From contig NZ_GL385912.1 in NCBI RefSeq assembly GCF_000146285.1, forward strand, positions 1 through 64,000: a DNA stretch of 64,000 nucleotides. The letters run 5' to 3'. The translations under genes and the position numbers were made by a program. A model generated the notes under the pieces. It was not told the origin of the DNA, searched no databases, and saw only the letters and a program-made list of their open reading frames with translations. The first letter of the stretch is position 1; each line of letters opens with the position of its first letter. Source of the DNA: Mobiluncus curtisii subsp. curtisii ATCC 35241 (GTDB taxonomy: Bacteria; Actinomycetota; Actinomycetes; Actinomycetales; Actinomycetaceae). Shown one piece after another: positions 63,120-64,000 of the stretch.

Positions 63120-64000
63120 ATTACTGACGTAAGGATTAATGACCAAATTCGGGTGCCCGAAGTGCGCCTGGTTGGTGTCAACGGCGAACAAATCGGAGTG
63201 GTGGCCACCATGAAGGCCGTCTCTTTAGCTGATGACGCCGGTCTGGACCTGGTGGAAGTCGCTCCCGATGCGCATCCGCCAGTTTGCAAACTGATGGATT
63301 ACGGCAAATACAAGTACGAAGCCGCGCAAAAGGCTCGTGATCAGCGCCGGAATCAAGCCAGTACCCAACTGAAAGAAATTCGCCTGGGACTTAAGATTGA
63401 CAGTCACGACTACGAAGTGAAAAAGGGTCACATTCTGCGCTTCCTCAACGGCGGAGACAAAGTCAAAATCATGATTAAGTTCCGGGGACGGGAACAGAGC
63501 CGCCCGGAAATGGGAATCAAACTTTTAGAACGCTTGGCTGAGGACATCGCGGATGATGGTGTTGTCGAGTCTGCCCCCCGTCAAGACGGTCGTTCTATGA
63601 CTATGGTGATTGGTCCGGTTAAGAAAAAGACTGACGCCATGAGCCAGCAGCGCAAGCGCCGTGAGGACGAACGTCAAGCGAAGCGTGACGCTAAGGCGGA
63701 ACGGGCGTTACGGAATCAGCAGCGGGTGGCACAACAGGCAAACGCCCCGGTTTTGAAGCCGTTGACATTTGACCAACTCGGTTCGAGCAACCTGAGCGCC
63801 GCGGCTCCTAAAGCTACAGAGCCTGCTGATGTAAAGCCGGCGAAAGCGCCAGCCCGAAAGAAACCTGCCAGCTCTGCGGACCCAGAAACTTCGGCGGCAG
63901 CGGAAAAACCTGCTGCACAGAGTCCAGCGGCTGCCCAAAGCCCGGAGGTTGGCGAAAAACCGGCAACGCGGAAAGCCCCGGCACGGAAGACAGCCGCCAA
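63120..64000 (+). CDS. infC: Translation initiation factor IF-3, AUU start, partial at window edge
   Basis: Reading begins at ATT (63120-63122), 5 nt after AAGGAG, as [20 protein letters not shown], the expected IF-3 N-terminus. No ATG, GTG or TTG in this frame lies at a fitting position, so AUU is the start, as in E. coli infC, where it underlies autoregulation by IF-3 itself. The IF-3 core ([53 protein letters not shown]) ends near residue 165. At least 129 further codons follow: a charged helix, then Lys/Ala/Pro-rich repeats running off the window. rpmI and rplT would be expected next. Confidence 0.93.
   Translation, partial: MTDVRINDQIRVPEVRLVGVNGEQIGVVATMKAVSLADDAGLDLVEVAPDAHPPVCKLMDYGKYKYEAAQKARDQRRNQASTQLKEIRLGLKIDSHDYEVKKGHILRFLNGGDKVKIMIKFRGREQSRPEMGIKLLERLAEDIADDGVVESAPRQDGRSMTMVIGPVKKKTDAMSQQRKRREDERQAKRDAKAERALRNQQRVAQQANAPVLKPLTFDQLGSSNLSAAAPKATEPADVKPAKAPARKKPASSADPETSAAAEKPAAQSPAAAQSPEVGEKPATRKAPARKTAA

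Overview
The window looks like chromosome of a motile, fermentative member of the Actinomycetaceae, and Mobiluncus is my best guess. That placement is inference. It rests on the actinobacterial gene orders tlyA-nadK-recN-steA-steB, sufR-B-D-C-S-U-T and ftsZ-sepF-yggT-divIVA-lspA-rluD-dnaE, on moderate GC, on a complete arginine deiminase pathway, and on a chemotaxis receptor behind what looks like a motility-sigma promoter. There are no prophages, CRISPR arrays or rRNA genes. The only mobile DNA is a partial IS3-family element at the left edge, next to a tRNA-Arg(ACG) gene.

Layout. 1-836: IS3-type insertion sequence on the minus strand, with a frameshifted orfA and an intact-looking orfB that runs off the edge. 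855-927: tRNA-Arg. 1395-6566: arginine fermentation (antiporter, arginine deiminase, ornithine carbamoyltransferase, carbamate kinase), yielding ATP, ammonia and CO2. 6815-9133: an acetyl esterase, an EcsC-like membrane protein and RNase HI. 9281-22256: the tlyA/recN/steAB cluster, headed by a TPR-HAD fusion protein with an Arg/Gly-rich tail and ending in envelope genes (short MraY/WecA-like transferase, MurJ flippase, GT4 glycosyltransferase) and a Nudix hydrolase. 22478-29422: SufR-controlled iron-sulfur cluster assembly operon. 29538-33160: an old yellow enzyme, a lipoprotein and an ABC-F ATPase. 33296-39415: four related, uncharacterised helical-repeat proteins, three in an operon and one divergent, the least explained block here. 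39443-41804: polar amino-acid ABC importer. 42021-50705: cell division and growth genes plus dnaE. 50823-56898: histidine operon hisD-C-B-X-H-A with an SseB-like gene. 57022-60785: membrane pyrophosphatase followed by a GT-B glycosyltransferase. 61137-62771: methyl-accepting chemotaxis protein. 63120-64000: infC with an AUU start codon and a long Lys/Ala/Pro tail, running off the edge.

Regulatory signals of note: a possible ArgR operator before the arginine genes; a sigma-28-like promoter before the chemotaxis receptor; a similar 17-bp element upstream of both ftsZ and sepF; and several genes whose start codon lies 6-7 nt after a TANNNT -10 hexamer with no convincing Shine-Dalgarno sequence, the signature of leaderless mRNAs. 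Everything was read by eye. Family names come from recognised motifs and gene order, not from database searches.
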